Assembly: GCA_948465625.1 (NCBI GenBank)
Contig: CAOJXM010000016.1
Span: forward strand, 1 to 11,355
Origin: an uncultured Clostridium sp.
Lineage (GTDB): Bacteria > Bacillota > Clostridia > TANB77 > CAG-508
Direction: 5' to 3'
DNA length: 11,355 nt
Shown here: piece after piece, positions 1 through 7,273 of the stretch
Layout: every line of letters starts with the position of its first letter
Numbering within the stretch: position 1 is the first letter of the stretch
The notes under the pieces: generated by a model
The model's database searches: none
What the model was told of the DNA's origin: nothing
What the model saw: only the letters and a program-made list of their open reading frames with translations
Translations under genes and position numbers: made by a program

Positions 1-1334
1 TGGTCTAGTTCTAGTGAGTGTAGTTTTAATTTTATGTTGTTGATTTCGTTTTGTGTGTTGGTGATTTGTTGTTCGATTTGGCTTTGGTTGAATATTTCTT
101 CTATTTGTTGTGGTTCTATTTGATAGGTGTTTTGTATTTTTTCTTTTTCGTTTTTTAGGTTTGTTATGATTTCGTTTTCTAATATAAGGGTTTGTTGTAG
201 TTGTTCTTTTCTTTTGTTTTCTAATATTTCGATTTGATTTTTGATTTTTTCTTTTTGCATTTCTTTTTGTTTTTGTTCTTGTTTTATCCCCATTTTTTGT
301 TTTTTGTTTAAATAGAATACAACACAAGCATACACAATTGTGGATAAGATGGGTGTGTATTTTAGGATTTTGTTTTTTAATACTAGGATGGCTAAAATGC
401 TTGCTAGTAAAAAGATTGGTATTAGTATGTGTTTGATTGGATTGCTTTTTTTAGGATTTTTTGGGCTTGTTTTTTCGATTGTTTCGATTTGTTGTTTGCA
501 TTCTTCGATTTGTTTTTTTAGGTTGGTGGCTTCTAGTTTATTGATTTTTAGCTTTTCTTGTTTTAGTTCGTATTGGTTTTTGATTTCTTTTGTTTTTTGT
601 TGTATTTTTAATTTTTTTTCTTGTTGTTTTATTTGTTGATTGGCTTGTTTCTTGATTTCTTCGATTTCGTATTTTTGGTTGTTATATTGTTGCAAATATT
701 GTTTTTCTTTTTCTAGTTCTTCTATTTTTTGTATGGTTTTATTGATTGGCCTATCTTGACTTTTTTTGGTTCCAATTTCTTCTAATTGTTTTTTGTTTAG
801 TTTTTGGATGGTTTTTTGAAAGGATAGGCTGTCTTCTCCTGTGCTTACTAGGTTTGATAGTTTTTGTACTAAAGTGGTTTGCTCTTTTTCTTCTAGTTTT
901 AAGGCTGTTTGTTCGGCTATCATGGTAGAGTGATATAGCTCTTCATCTACTTTGGTTTGGTCATAGAAGAATTGGTTTCCTTTGCTTTTGTCGATGTTGA
1001 ATTGTTGTGAAATGTCTTCTAGGTTTTCATTAAATATTTTTGGATTTTTTTTGCCGAATTCTCGATAGATTTCGTATTGTTTTTGGTTATCTAATTGGTA
1101 TTTGATTTTTCCACTAAAGTTTTGCCCTTCCCAAGGATTATATTGGTCATAGTCGGAAATGGCTTTTCCATTTTTGTTTTTGGATAGGCCATAGAACATA
1201 CCAATCATAAATTTTAATAGTGTTGATTTACCACTTTCGTTTTTTCCGTAGATGATGTTTATGTTGTCTTGTAATTGTATTTCTTTGTTTTTTAGTTTGC
1301 CAAATTCGTTTATTTTTAATTGGATGATTTTCAT
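1..1334 (-). CDS. yhaN: YhaN/SbcC-like AAA ATPase with membrane hairpin, 3' end outside window
   Basis: This frame stays open for 444 codons from the ATG at 1334 to the window edge, so the C-terminal half is missing. The N-terminus has the Rad50/SMC-type ABC ATPase pattern: strand, N-NIIYG, then a Walker A of GKNESGKST at about residues 30-38. From about residue 150 it turns into a Lys/Glu/Gln-rich coiled coil, interrupted near residues 303-320 and 326-342 by two hydrophobic segments that look like a transmembrane hairpin, followed by more coiled coil. The Walker B and signature motifs would lie in the missing part. An inner hydrophobic pair points to the YhaN branch rather than classical SbcC, which lacks it. 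It lies 16 bp downstream of the YhaO-like gene, with an AAAGGAAG ribosome site in the gap, so the two are cotranscribed. By family knowledge the pair should form a Mre11-Rad50-like nuclease complex; membrane location is inferred. Confidence 0.85.
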   Translation of the reverse strand, partial: MKIIQLKINEFGKLKNKEIQLQDNINIIYGKNESGKSTLLKFMIGMFYGLSKNKNGKAISDYDQYNPWEGQNFSGKIKYQLDNQKQYEIYREFGKKNPKIFNENLEDISQQFNIDKSKGNQFFYDQTKVDEELYHSTMIAEQTALKLEEKEQTTLVQKLSNLVSTGEDSLSFQKTIQKLNKKQLEEIGTKKSQDRPINKTIQKIEELEKEKQYLQQYNNQKYEIEEIKKQANQQIKQQEKKLKIQQKTKEIKNQYELKQEKLKINKLEATNLKKQIEECKQQIETIEKTSPKNPKKSNPIKHILIPIFLLASILAILVLKNKILKYTPILSTIVYACVVFYLNKKQKMGIKQEQKQKEMQKEKIKNQIEILENKRKEQLQQTLILENEIITNLKNEKEKIQNTYQIEPQQIEEIFNQSQIEQQITNTQNEINNIKLKLHSLELD

Positions 1335-1350
1335 AGTCTTCCTTTCTTGG

Positions 1351-2430
1351 TTACATGGCTTCTAAGCCTATTTCCATTGCTTGGATTAGTTTTTGTTTTT
1401 GCTCTTGTGGTGCTTGTTGTATTTTTTGTAACATGTTTTTGACAAAGATGCCTTTTAGGCTGTCTTGTTGTGCTAATTGGTTTAGGTTTATTTTGATTTG
1501 GGTTTGGTCTTTTAGTTTTATGATTTGTGGGTTTAAGTGTTTTTCGATTTCATATGGATGAATCGAAAAGTTCCTTTTTCCAATTAGTATGATTTTATAG
1601 TATTGGTTTTCTTGTATTGGTAGTTGATTGATGGTTTCGATTAGTTCTTCTTTTGTTGATATTTCGTCTATTGATAGGTTTTGCTCTACAAATTCTTTTT
1701 CGTCTAATGGGATGAATTGTATTTTGATATTTTTGTTATCGTTAATTTCTCCTACTATCATCCCATGTTTTCCTAATTCGTCAAATCCCATGGCAATGGG
1801 CGAACCTGGATAGAGGATGGTTTGGTTTGGTTCATCTTGATATGAGGGTTTGTGTATATGCCCTAATGCTACATAGTCAAATGCTAACTCTTTTAGTTCT
1901 TTTTTTGCAATTGGATTATAGGCTTCTTCTTGGTTTGCTCCTATACTACCATCTAGTTGTGCATGGGTTAGTAGGATGTTTATTTTGTTATTTTCTAGTG
2001 CTGGTATTTGGTCAAGTAGGTTGTTTTTTTGATAGAAGTCTTCGAAGCCATACCCATATATGTTTATATTTTGATTGCTTATTTTTTGTATTTGCCCACG
2101 AAATATGGTTACGTTTGGATTCCATTGGTATTGCTGGTAGTATGAGTTTTTTAGGTATGGGTCATGGTTACCTGGTGTGATATAGATTTTGGTTTGTGGA
2201 ATTTCTAAGAATTGTTTGTTGATGTATTGGATGGTGGAAGCTTTGACATATTCTTGCTCATATAAATCTCCACAGATGAATAGATATTCAATCTGGTTTT
2301 GTTTGATGTATTGGATTATTTTTTGGAAGATTTGCCTTTGTTCTAACCTTCGATTATCGCTTAAGCCGTTTTTGCTTAGTGTGGTAAAAGGGGCATCAAA
2401 GTGCATGTCTGCTATATGTACAAATTTCAT
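1351..2430 (-). CDS. yhaO: YhaO/SbcD-like metallophosphoesterase (DNA repair exonuclease family)
   Basis: The 359-residue protein has the full set of calcineurin-like metallophosphoesterase motifs: D8-x-H10 in ADMHFD, GD at 54-55 in ICGDLYE, GNHD at 87-90, H156 in LLTHAQLDG, and GHIH at 190-193. These residues bind two metal ions, normally manganese, in the Mre11/SbcD nucleases. After about residue 220 comes a smaller C-terminal domain of the kind seen in YhaO-type proteins. The start is supported by AAGGAG about 6 bases before the ATG. It is the first gene of a two-gene operon with the downstream SMC-like ATPase, which supports a Mre11-Rad50-type role in processing DNA ends or structured DNA. 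The exact substrate cannot be read from sequence. It could also be called sbcD, but the membrane-hairpin partner favours YhaO. Confidence 0.88.
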   Translation of the reverse strand: MKFVHIADMHFDAPFTTLSKNGLSDNRRLEQRQIFQKIIQYIKQNQIEYLFICGDLYEQEYVKASTIQYINKQFLEIPQTKIYITPGNHDPYLKNSYYQQYQWNPNVTIFRGQIQKISNQNINIYGYGFEDFYQKNNLLDQIPALENNKINILLTHAQLDGSIGANQEEAYNPIAKKELKELAFDYVALGHIHKPSYQDEPNQTILYPGSPIAMGFDELGKHGMIVGEINDNKNIKIQFIPLDEKEFVEQNLSIDEISTKEELIETINQLPIQENQYYKIILIGKRNFSIHPYEIEKHLNPQIIKLKDQTQIKINLNQLAQQDSLKGIFVKNMLQKIQQAPQEQKQKLIQAMEIGLEAM

Positions 2431-2460
2431 ATTTTCTCCTTTTTTGTTTTGATTTGCTTT

Positions 2461-2489
2461 ATTATATAGCTTGTTTTTGGAAAAGTCAA
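2461..2489 (-). promoter_or_regulatory. sigma-A promoter for yhaO-yhaN
   Basis: On the minus strand TTGACT (2489-2484) is followed after exactly 17 bases by TATAAT (2466-2461). It sits about 30 bases upstream of the yhaO-like start, giving a short leader that contains the AAGGAG ribosome site. No operator-like repeat is evident around it. Confidence 0.85.
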
Positions 2490-2526
2490 TAGTTTTTAGA
2501 ACGTTTGTTTTTATTTTTATAAAATT

Positions 2527-2554
2527 AACTTGACCAGATAGGTCTGGCCAAGTT
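2527..2554. terminator. Intrinsic terminator after the ydjI-like gene
   Basis: A 12-bp stem (2527-2538 with 2543-2554, one mismatch) closes a 4-base loop. It lies about 33 bases past the stop of the minus-strand SPFH gene. On the minus strand the stem is followed by AATTTTAT; on the plus strand by a better T-run. It separates the ydj-like operon from the yhaO promoter just beyond. Confidence 0.75.
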
Positions 2555-2587
2555 TTTTATTGTGTTAATTAAGTTGTATGGATGGTA

Positions 2588-3772
2588 TTAACATTTTTCT
2601 CCACATTCTGGGCAGAATTTTGTGTTGGGTGCTAGTTGTGTTCCACATTTTTTGCATACTGTTTTTTCATTTTTTTTGGTTCCACATTCTGAACAGAATT
2701 TGCCAGATACGATTGCTTTACAATTTGAACATGTCCACTTTTCTGCTTCTTGTGGTTCTTGTTGTGTTTGGCTTGCTGTTTGTGTATGGTTTTGTTGCCA
2801 TGGACCTTGTGCTGCTCCTCCCACGATTCCGCCTGAAGTCATGTTCATCATTCCAATTCCCATAAATCCATTTGCTGCACCGTTTGCATTGTTGGCTGCA
2901 TCTTTTGTTGCTTGTGCATAGGCTCCGACTAAGGTTCCTTGTTGCATATAAGAATTGCTACTTAGTTCGTAGTTATCTATTTTCTTTTCTGATGCTTCAT
3001 CTAGGGTTACGGATTCTACTATAAATCCTACTAATGCTAATCCTCTTTTACGAATTGGTGCGTCAAATACTTGTTGATCCATGATTTGTTTTATTTCATC
3101 GGTTTGACTTGGTAGTTCTAGTACTGGTATTTTATGTTCTGAATTTCCTAATTCGTTTAATACGTTTTGGAATGTCCCTATTACTTCTGAACGCATTTGT
3201 TCTACTAAGTCTGTTTTTTTGTAGATATTGGCTGTTCCTGCGATTTCGCTCATGAAGATGGCTGGATTTGCTATTTTAAATGTGTATTTTCCAAAGCATT
3301 TTACTTCTACTCTTAATGGCGTAATACTTCCTGTCATTTGGTTTGGGATTGGGTGTGACCAATCTTGAAATGGTATTGGTGCTGGTGTTCCAAATTTGTT
3401 GTCCATGATTTCTTTTATGTTGAAGAAGAATACGGCTTGTTCTTTTGCTGTTGCTCCATTGTAGGTAAATCTTTGCCACATTTCTTTGAAGACTGCTCCA
3501 AATTGCCCTGCAAAGAAGGATGGTGTAGATGATTCATCAAAGGTATATACTCCTTCTTCTGCGGTTGCATCTATTACTTTTCCATTATCATATATGATTG
3601 CACATTGCCCTGGTGCTACGATAAGTGTACTTTTGTTTGAAATTACTCCTGTTGGTGTTGTTTTTTTTATCATTAATATATCGTTTGCCATATCTTCACA
3701 TCGAATGGCTTCTTTCCATTGGTCCTCTAAGGTAGAACCTATGGCTTTTGCTGCTGCTTTTATTAATCCCAT
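2588..3772 (-). CDS. ydjI: YdjI-like SPFH protein with C-terminal double zinc ribbon
   Basis: The 394-residue protein begins MGLIKAAAKAIG...DQWKEAI, typical of the YdjI group of SPFH (stomatin/prohibitin/flotillin-like) proteins, once labelled 'virion core protein' by distant similarity. The SPFH-like core covers roughly residues 30-270. A Gly/Ala/Met/Gln-rich, probably flexible linker follows to about 340. The C-terminus carries two four-cysteine zinc ribbons: C348/C351/C360/C363 and C373/C376/C387/C390. There is no transmembrane segment, so membrane contact would be peripheral or through partners. In B. subtilis, YdjI works with YdjG and YdjH to bring PspA to the membrane. The gene lies 20 bp after a Tim44-like zinc-ribbon gene of the YdjH/YdjG type, with AAAGGAA before the ATG, which supports the same pairing. 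No pspA is visible in this window. Confidence 0.87.
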   Translation of the reverse strand: MGLIKAAAKAIGSTLEDQWKEAIRCEDMANDILMIKKTTPTGVISNKSTLIVAPGQCAIIYDNGKVIDATAEEGVYTFDESSTPSFFAGQFGAVFKEMWQRFTYNGATAKEQAVFFFNIKEIMDNKFGTPAPIPFQDWSHPIPNQMTGSITPLRVEVKCFGKYTFKIANPAIFMSEIAGTANIYKKTDLVEQMRSEVIGTFQNVLNELGNSEHKIPVLELPSQTDEIKQIMDQQVFDAPIRKRGLALVGFIVESVTLDEASEKKIDNYELSSNSYMQQGTLVGAYAQATKDAANNANGAANGFMGIGMMNMTSGGIVGGAAQGPWQQNHTQTASQTQQEPQEAEKWTCSNCKAIVSGKFCSECGTKKNEKTVCKKCGTQLAPNTKFCPECGEKC

Positions 3773-3792
3773 TTTTAATCATTCCTTTCTTT

Positions 3793-4698
3793 TTATCTTA
3801 CTCCCTCTAAATTGGCTAATACCCAATCGTGCTCTCCTGTTGTTATGATGCTTCCACAGTATTCGCATTTTCCAGATGAGGTGACATTGGTTGGTGCATC
3901 ACAGTTTGGACAGTTGGTTGTGCTTTTATGTGCTGTTCCTACTTTTGTTTTTACTCCTACTTTTCTCATGAAGGTTAGTCGATAGGTCATATATTGGTCT
4001 ATATTTGGATTTCCTTCTAATACTTGTTTGGTGGAGTCGTCTATGATATAGTCTCTCATTACGGCATGTAGGGTAACTCTTACGATTTCTTTGTCTCCGT
4101 CTTGTGTAAAGTTGTATAGGTTTGCTTTTGTAACATTGATTCTTTCTACTATGTTGGTTTTTCCTGCTTCTATTAATTCTTGTAATTGTGTATTGTGTTG
4201 TTGGAATAGTTCATCGGATTCAAATGGTCGTATGATTGCCCATTCTCTTTTGGTCCATGCATTTTGTAGTTTGATGAATACTTCTTTTACCCATGCTAAG
4301 AAGTCATCTTCTGAGAATGCTGGGTCTATTTCTCTTATTTTATCTGCTACTGTTTTTGTGTCATCGATATAGCTTTCTAGGTTTCTTGCTACTTGGTTTC
4401 TTTGTATTGGATGCATTGGTGGTTTTCTGTTTAGATACATTACAATTGCAAATATGATAATGAGTATTACCAATCCTCCAAATGATAGGCTTCCAGATGA
4501 GCTATCTGAACTACCATAAGAACTGCTACTATAAGAAGAGCTGTCTCGCCAAGATGAGGAACTCGAACTTGAACTTGAGCTTGAATCGTATCGTTGTATT
4601 CCTCCTACATCTGCAAAGGATTTATGGATGAAGATACAAGTAATTAGTAGGATAAATGTGATGATTGTTTTTGTTATTTTAGAACCTATTTTTTTCAA
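3793..4698 (-). CDS. YdjH-like secreted/membrane Tim44-like zinc-ribbon protein (TTG start)
   Basis: The 301-residue protein starts with a signal peptide (residues 1-29, probable cleavage after SFA) and a serine-rich stretch of about 35 residues (38-70), which includes a run of Ser codons. One transmembrane helix follows at about 73-89. The region from about 95 to 255 resembles a Tim44-like (NTF2-fold) domain, and a single zinc ribbon uses C263/C266/C278/C281. The start codon is TTG at 4698, chosen because a strong GGGGGGTG site (4704-4711) lies five bases before it and because it yields a proper signal peptide. It is the first gene of a two-gene operon with the SPFH protein. The combination matches B. 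subtilis YdjH/YdjG, membrane partners of the PspA envelope-stress system. Topology is uncertain: if the signal peptide is cleaved, the single helix would place the Tim44/zinc-ribbon part in the cytoplasm. Confidence 0.8.
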   Translation of the reverse strand: MKKIGSKITKTIITFILLITCIFIHKSFADVGGIQRYDSSSSSSSSSSSWRDSSSYSSSSYGSSDSSSGSLSFGGLVILIIIFAIVMYLNRKPPMHPIQRNQVARNLESYIDDTKTVADKIREIDPAFSEDDFLAWVKEVFIKLQNAWTKREWAIIRPFESDELFQQHNTQLQELIEAGKTNIVERINVTKANLYNFTQDGDKEIVRVTLHAVMRDYIIDDSTKQVLEGNPNIDQYMTYRLTFMRKVGVKTKVGTAHKSTTNCPNCDAPTNVTSSGKCEYCGSIITTGEHDWVLANLEGVR

Positions 4699-4703
4699 TT
4701 TTT

Positions 4704-4711
4704 CACCCCCC
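4704..4711 (-). promoter_or_regulatory. Ribosome binding site that fixes a TTG start
   Basis: GGGGGGTG on the minus strand is followed by five A residues and then TTG (4698-4696). No in-frame ATG with a comparable site is present, so the rare start codon is well supported. Confidence 0.75.
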
Positions 4712-4739
4712 TTAATTGCAAATTATTTTCTATATCTTT

Positions 4740-4768
4740 ATGATATCTTTTTCGACATATAAAGTCAA
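4740..4768 (-). promoter_or_regulatory. sigma-A promoter for the ydjH-ydjI-like operon
   Basis: On the minus strand TTGACT (4768-4763), a 17-base spacer and TATCAT (4745-4740) form a strong promoter about 40 bases upstream of the TTG start. It lies directly after the terminator of the upstream operon, so this operon can be expressed independently. Confidence 0.82.
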
Positions 4769-4797
4769 CATTTTTGTTTGATGTTTTAAAAAAATAT

Positions 4798-4832
4798 AAG
4801 CAAAGGGTGTTTCTATGTTTCACTCTTTGCTT
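4798..4832. terminator. Intrinsic terminator after the coupling-protein operon
   Basis: A 12-bp stem (4798-4809 with 4821-4832, one imperfect pair) closes an 11-base loop. It begins 5 bases after the coupling-protein stop codon. On the minus strand it is followed by TATATTTTTTT, a good U-tract; the plus strand also has a T-run. It cleanly ends the three-gene operon. Confidence 0.88.
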
Positions 4833-4837
4833 ATTTT

Positions 4838-6349
4838 TTAATCGTCTCCTAATGGTCCAAATAGTTCATCGAATTTGGCTTCTAGTTCTTTTTGTAAGTC
4901 GATGTCTAGTTGGTCTTCTTCTGCTTCTTGTGGCAAGACTGGTGCTTGTGCGACCTCTTCTTGCATGGTTTCTATTGGTTCGAATGTTGGTTTTTCTTCT
5001 GGTTCTTCAAATAGTTCATCGAGTGATTCTACTTGTAGATTTCCGATTGCTGCTTTTTTTTCATCTTCTACATATGGGTTGTATGGATTGTATTTTCTCC
5101 ATTGTCCTCTTTCGATTTCTCCAATATCGTTGTGACTAATTCGAAAAGCATTTAATTTTTTTATCATTCCTGTTTGGAAGTAATAGAATTTGTTTGCTTT
5201 TACTGGTTTGATTCCTTTTTCAAATATGATACATAGGTCATTGTCCATTCTTCTTAGTTCGTCTGGTGTCATGAGTGCTCTTGCCATGACTTGGTCTGAT
5301 ACACTACTTCCTTGTCTCCAGTTGTGTTTGTCTTTGTTTAGGGATACACTTTCTCTTTCGATTGTTTTTTCTCCTAGTGCTTTTGAGAAGTATTCTACTG
5401 TTTTTTGTGAGTTACTTCCTAAGAATACATGGGTATCACAGTTTCCTATGATGGTTTCGTGTGATTTATCATATACAGCTTCTAGTTGGTCTAGATTTTG
5501 TAAGATTACACTAAATGATATTTTTCTACTTCTACTGGTTGATATTTTTTTATCGAAGTCTGGTATTCTTCCTATGTTGGCAAATTCGTCTAGTATAAAA
5601 TAGGTTGGTGTTGGTAGGGCTCCTCCATTTTTATCGGCATAGTCATATAGCTGTTGTATCATTTGTGAGAAGAAGATGGTTAATAAGAAGTCATATGCTG
5701 TATGGGTGTCTGATGAGATAACATAGACTGCTGTTTTCTTTTTTCCGATTTCTTCAAAGTCGATGGTGTTGGTAGAGGTTAGTTCTGCTATTTCTTTTGA
5801 GTCGAATTTACCTAGTTTTGATTGTAGTGAGCTTAGGATAGAACCATAGGTTTTTTCTGGTGCTATTTCGATTGATTTATAGTTCATTCTAGCTGGGTGG
5901 TCATAAGGTAATTGGTTCATTAGGTCTGTTAGTAGGTTGCTTCCTCCTGTTTTGTTGGCTGCTCTTACTAATTCTGCACAGCTTGCTAGGTTTTGTTCTT
6001 CTTCTGGTCTGGTTGCCATTAGATAGTAGATTAAGGCTTTTAATAGCATTTCTGCCATGTCATCCCAATAAGGGTCTGAGGAAGCATCTGATGATTTTTG
6101 CCCTTTTACTACAGTGTTTGCGATAACGTCTACATCTAATTCACTGTTGATGTGCATTAATGGATTGTATCCATCACTATATTGTGGTCGTACTAGGTTT
6201 AGTACTTTGATTTCATATCCATGTTGTTTTAAGTATCCTGCTGTTTGGTCATATAGTTCTCCTTTTGGGTCAGTAAATACATAAGACCCTAACATTTGGT
6301 AAGCATTTGGAATGGAGTAAGAGGCTGATTTACCAGAACCTGATCCGTC
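4838..6349 (-). CDS. VirD4/TraG-family coupling ATPase, C-terminal part (frame-shifted from N-terminal part)
   Basis: This frame encodes GSGSGKSASYS onward, the rest of the Walker A motif, and continues to an acidic C-terminus. The first internal ATG is at 6295. It contains FTDPKGELY, NCDTHVFLG and a Walker B of YFILDEFANIG (D408/E409 in the joined protein), plus the sensor-like ILQNLDQL. These are hallmarks of type IV coupling proteins, particularly the VirD4-like group found in Tn1549-type elements. Coupling proteins are hexameric inner-membrane ATPases that pass DNA-relaxase or protein substrates to a secretion channel. The last 60 or so residues are Glu-rich and probably disordered. Joined with the N-terminal part it makes a protein of about 657 residues, a normal length. 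Read alone from 6295 it would lack Walker A and the membrane segments and could not be an active ATPase. Confidence 0.85.
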   Translation of the reverse strand, partial: DGSGSGKSASYSIPNAYQMLGSYVFTDPKGELYDQTAGYLKQHGYEIKVLNLVRPQYSDGYNPLMHINSELDVDVIANTVVKGQKSSDASSDPYWDDMAEMLLKALIYYLMATRPEEEQNLASCAELVRAANKTGGSNLLTDLMNQLPYDHPARMNYKSIEIAPEKTYGSILSSLQSKLGKFDSKEIAELTSTNTIDFEEIGKKKTAVYVISSDTHTAYDFLLTIFFSQMIQQLYDYADKNGGALPTPTYFILDEFANIGRIPDFDKKISTSRSRKISFSVILQNLDQLEAVYDKSHETIIGNCDTHVFLGSNSQKTVEYFSKALGEKTIERESVSLNKDKHNWRQGSSVSDQVMARALMTPDELRRMDNDLCIIFEKGIKPVKANKFYYFQTGMIKKLNAFRISHNDIGEIERGQWRKYNPYNPYVEDEKKAAIGNLQVESLDELFEEPEEKPTFEPIETMQEEVAQAPVLPQEAEEDQLDIDLQKELEAKFDELFGPLGDD

Positions 6350-6812
6350 CTACTACTAATACGTTTACGTTTCCTCTTTTATCAACTGGTAAGTAGTTGT
6401 CTTGTGCTAATATAATTCCTTTTTTGTTGCTTAGGATTCGATATTGTTCTCCCCCCTGTGCCCAATCGCTGGAACCATGTTCTATGTCGGTATATCTATT
6501 TTTTGGTGCGGTTCGAATTAAGCCAATTAGGATAAAGATGGCATAGGCTATGGTAAATTTCCATAGGGTGCCAAAGAAGTTTCCGATGTATTCTGGCGTA
6601 AAGGTTTTGCCGATTACAGTTCCTAAATGAGATACCCCATCATAAATACCACTAAAGAATTTTGCCATGTTGAATTGCCCATCTACTGTTGCTTGGGTAA
6701 TGCTATATCCTATAGGCATGACAAGTACTATGGTTAAAATAAACCATAGTACAATAAATATGATAAAGTTCTTTTTATTTCTTCTAAGTGCGCCTTCAAT
6801 TTTATAATGCAT
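6330..6812 (-). CDS. VirD4/TraG-family coupling ATPase, N-terminal membrane part (ends at a frameshift)
   Basis: This fragment has two transmembrane helices at about residues 16-37 and 82-99, with a loop of about 45 residues between them that should face outside. A cytoplasmic stretch follows, ending NVNVLVVG, the strand leading into Walker A. It then leaves frame and stops within six codons. The two helices and cytoplasmic ATPase are the usual VirD4 layout. The start chosen is ATG at 6812: GAGGTGG (6824-6818) lies five bases upstream. A GTG at 6821 is part of that ribosome site and is a poor alternative. The gene is third in an operon, 42 bp after the 134-residue gene. Whether the split is a real mutation or a sequence error cannot be decided here. 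Confidence 0.82.
   Translation of the reverse strand: MHYKIEGALRRNKKNFIIFIVLWFILTIVLVMPIGYSITQATVDGQFNMAKFFSGIYDGVSHLGTVIGKTFTPEYIGNFFGTLWKFTIAYAIFILIGLIRTAPKNRYTDIEHGSSDWAQGGEQYRILSNKKGIILAQDNYLPVDKRGNVNVLVVGRIRFW
6332..6350 (-). other. Frameshift site inside the coupling-protein Walker A motif
   Basis: The N-terminal frame reads GTA GTA GGA CGG ATC and stops at TAA (6332-6330). The frame of the C-terminal part is closed just upstream by TAG (6352-6350), so the shift must fall in these roughly 20 bases. Dropping the C at 6347 restores GTA GTA GGA GGA TCA, giving VVGGSGSGKS, a perfect P-loop. No slippery heptamer is present, which argues against programmed shifting. Confidence 0.85.
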
Positions 6813-6817
6813 TTTTT

Positions 6818-6824
6818 CCACCTC
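6818..6824 (-). promoter_or_regulatory. Ribosome binding site deciding the coupling-protein start
   Basis: GAGGTGG on the minus strand is separated by five A residues from ATG at 6812-6810. The site contains the GTG at 6821, which therefore is unlikely to be the initiator. Confidence 0.7.
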
Positions 6825-6854
6825 TTTTTTCTTCTGTGATGTCCTCTATGTAGA

Positions 6855-7259
6855 TTATCTTGCCTCATCTTGCTCTACTTGGTTGTCTGCTTTTGTTTCT
6901 GCTGATGCAATGACTTCGTCCATGGTTTTTAGTCCATGCTCTTTCATGTATTTTTTGATTGCTCGGAAAGATTGTTCTTCGTCTAGCTCTTTTGTGATTA
7001 ATGGTTGTTTTGTTTTGCAATCAATTCGTGCTACTGTTTTTCCTGCTTCTTTTATTTCTACATGGCTTCCTGTTTCTACTTCAAGTTTTCCTAATACATC
7101 CATTTTGTCGTTCATTTGGTTGTATTCTCCTGCTGTTGGGATTTCGATTTGCATTCCTTTGTCTAGTTCATTTTCGATTCCTCTGCATTCACATGCACAA
7201 ACTTTTGCTATTTTTCTTTTTGTGTTTTTGTTAGAATCCACAATTGTAGATTGGTTCAT
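6855..7259 (-). CDS. Unknown 134-residue cytoplasmic protein in the coupling-protein operon
   Basis: I do not recognise this protein. It has no signal peptide or membrane segment. The N-terminus is Lys/Asn-rich, followed by an alternating cysteine cluster at C21, C23 and C25 (CACEC) and a lone C81. The middle (about 50-90) alternates in a way that suggests beta strands. The C-terminal 40 residues look helical and charged, ending with an acidic/Gln tail. It begins 14 bp after the preceding gene, with a GGGAGGA ribosome site in that gap, and precedes the coupling ATPase by 42 bp. Shared transcription suggests a job with the coupling protein, such as substrate or adaptor, but this is inference from position only. 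Confidence 0.75.
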   Translation of the reverse strand: MNQSTIVDSNKNTKRKIAKVCACECRGIENELDKGMQIEIPTAGEYNQMNDKMDVLGKLEVETGSHVEIKEAGKTVARIDCKTKQPLITKELDEEQSFRAIKKYMKEHGLKTMDEVIASAETKADNQVEQDEAR

Positions 7260-7273
7260 TGTTCTTCCTCCCT

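Noticed and set aside
340..928. Plus-strand open frames with hydrophobic, Phe/Leu/Cys-rich translations
   Set aside because: They are antisense to the intact coiled-coil ATPase frame. Their hydrophobicity is just the complement of Lys/Gln/Glu codons, and they lack ribosome sites.
1827..2180. Plus-strand open frame of 117 codons opposite the metallophosphoesterase
   Set aside because: The minus frame carries all the metallophosphoesterase motifs; this one has no recognisable domain and no start signals.
4550..4600. Short tandem repeat as a CRISPR or regulatory repeat
   Set aside because: It lies inside the coding sequence, keeps the reading frame and encodes consecutive serines.
6332..6350. 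Programmed ribosomal frameshift in the coupling protein
   Set aside because: No slippery heptamer, stimulatory hairpin or shifty stop is visible, and a shift in the middle of a P-loop would be unprecedented as far as I know. A mutation or sequence error is simpler.
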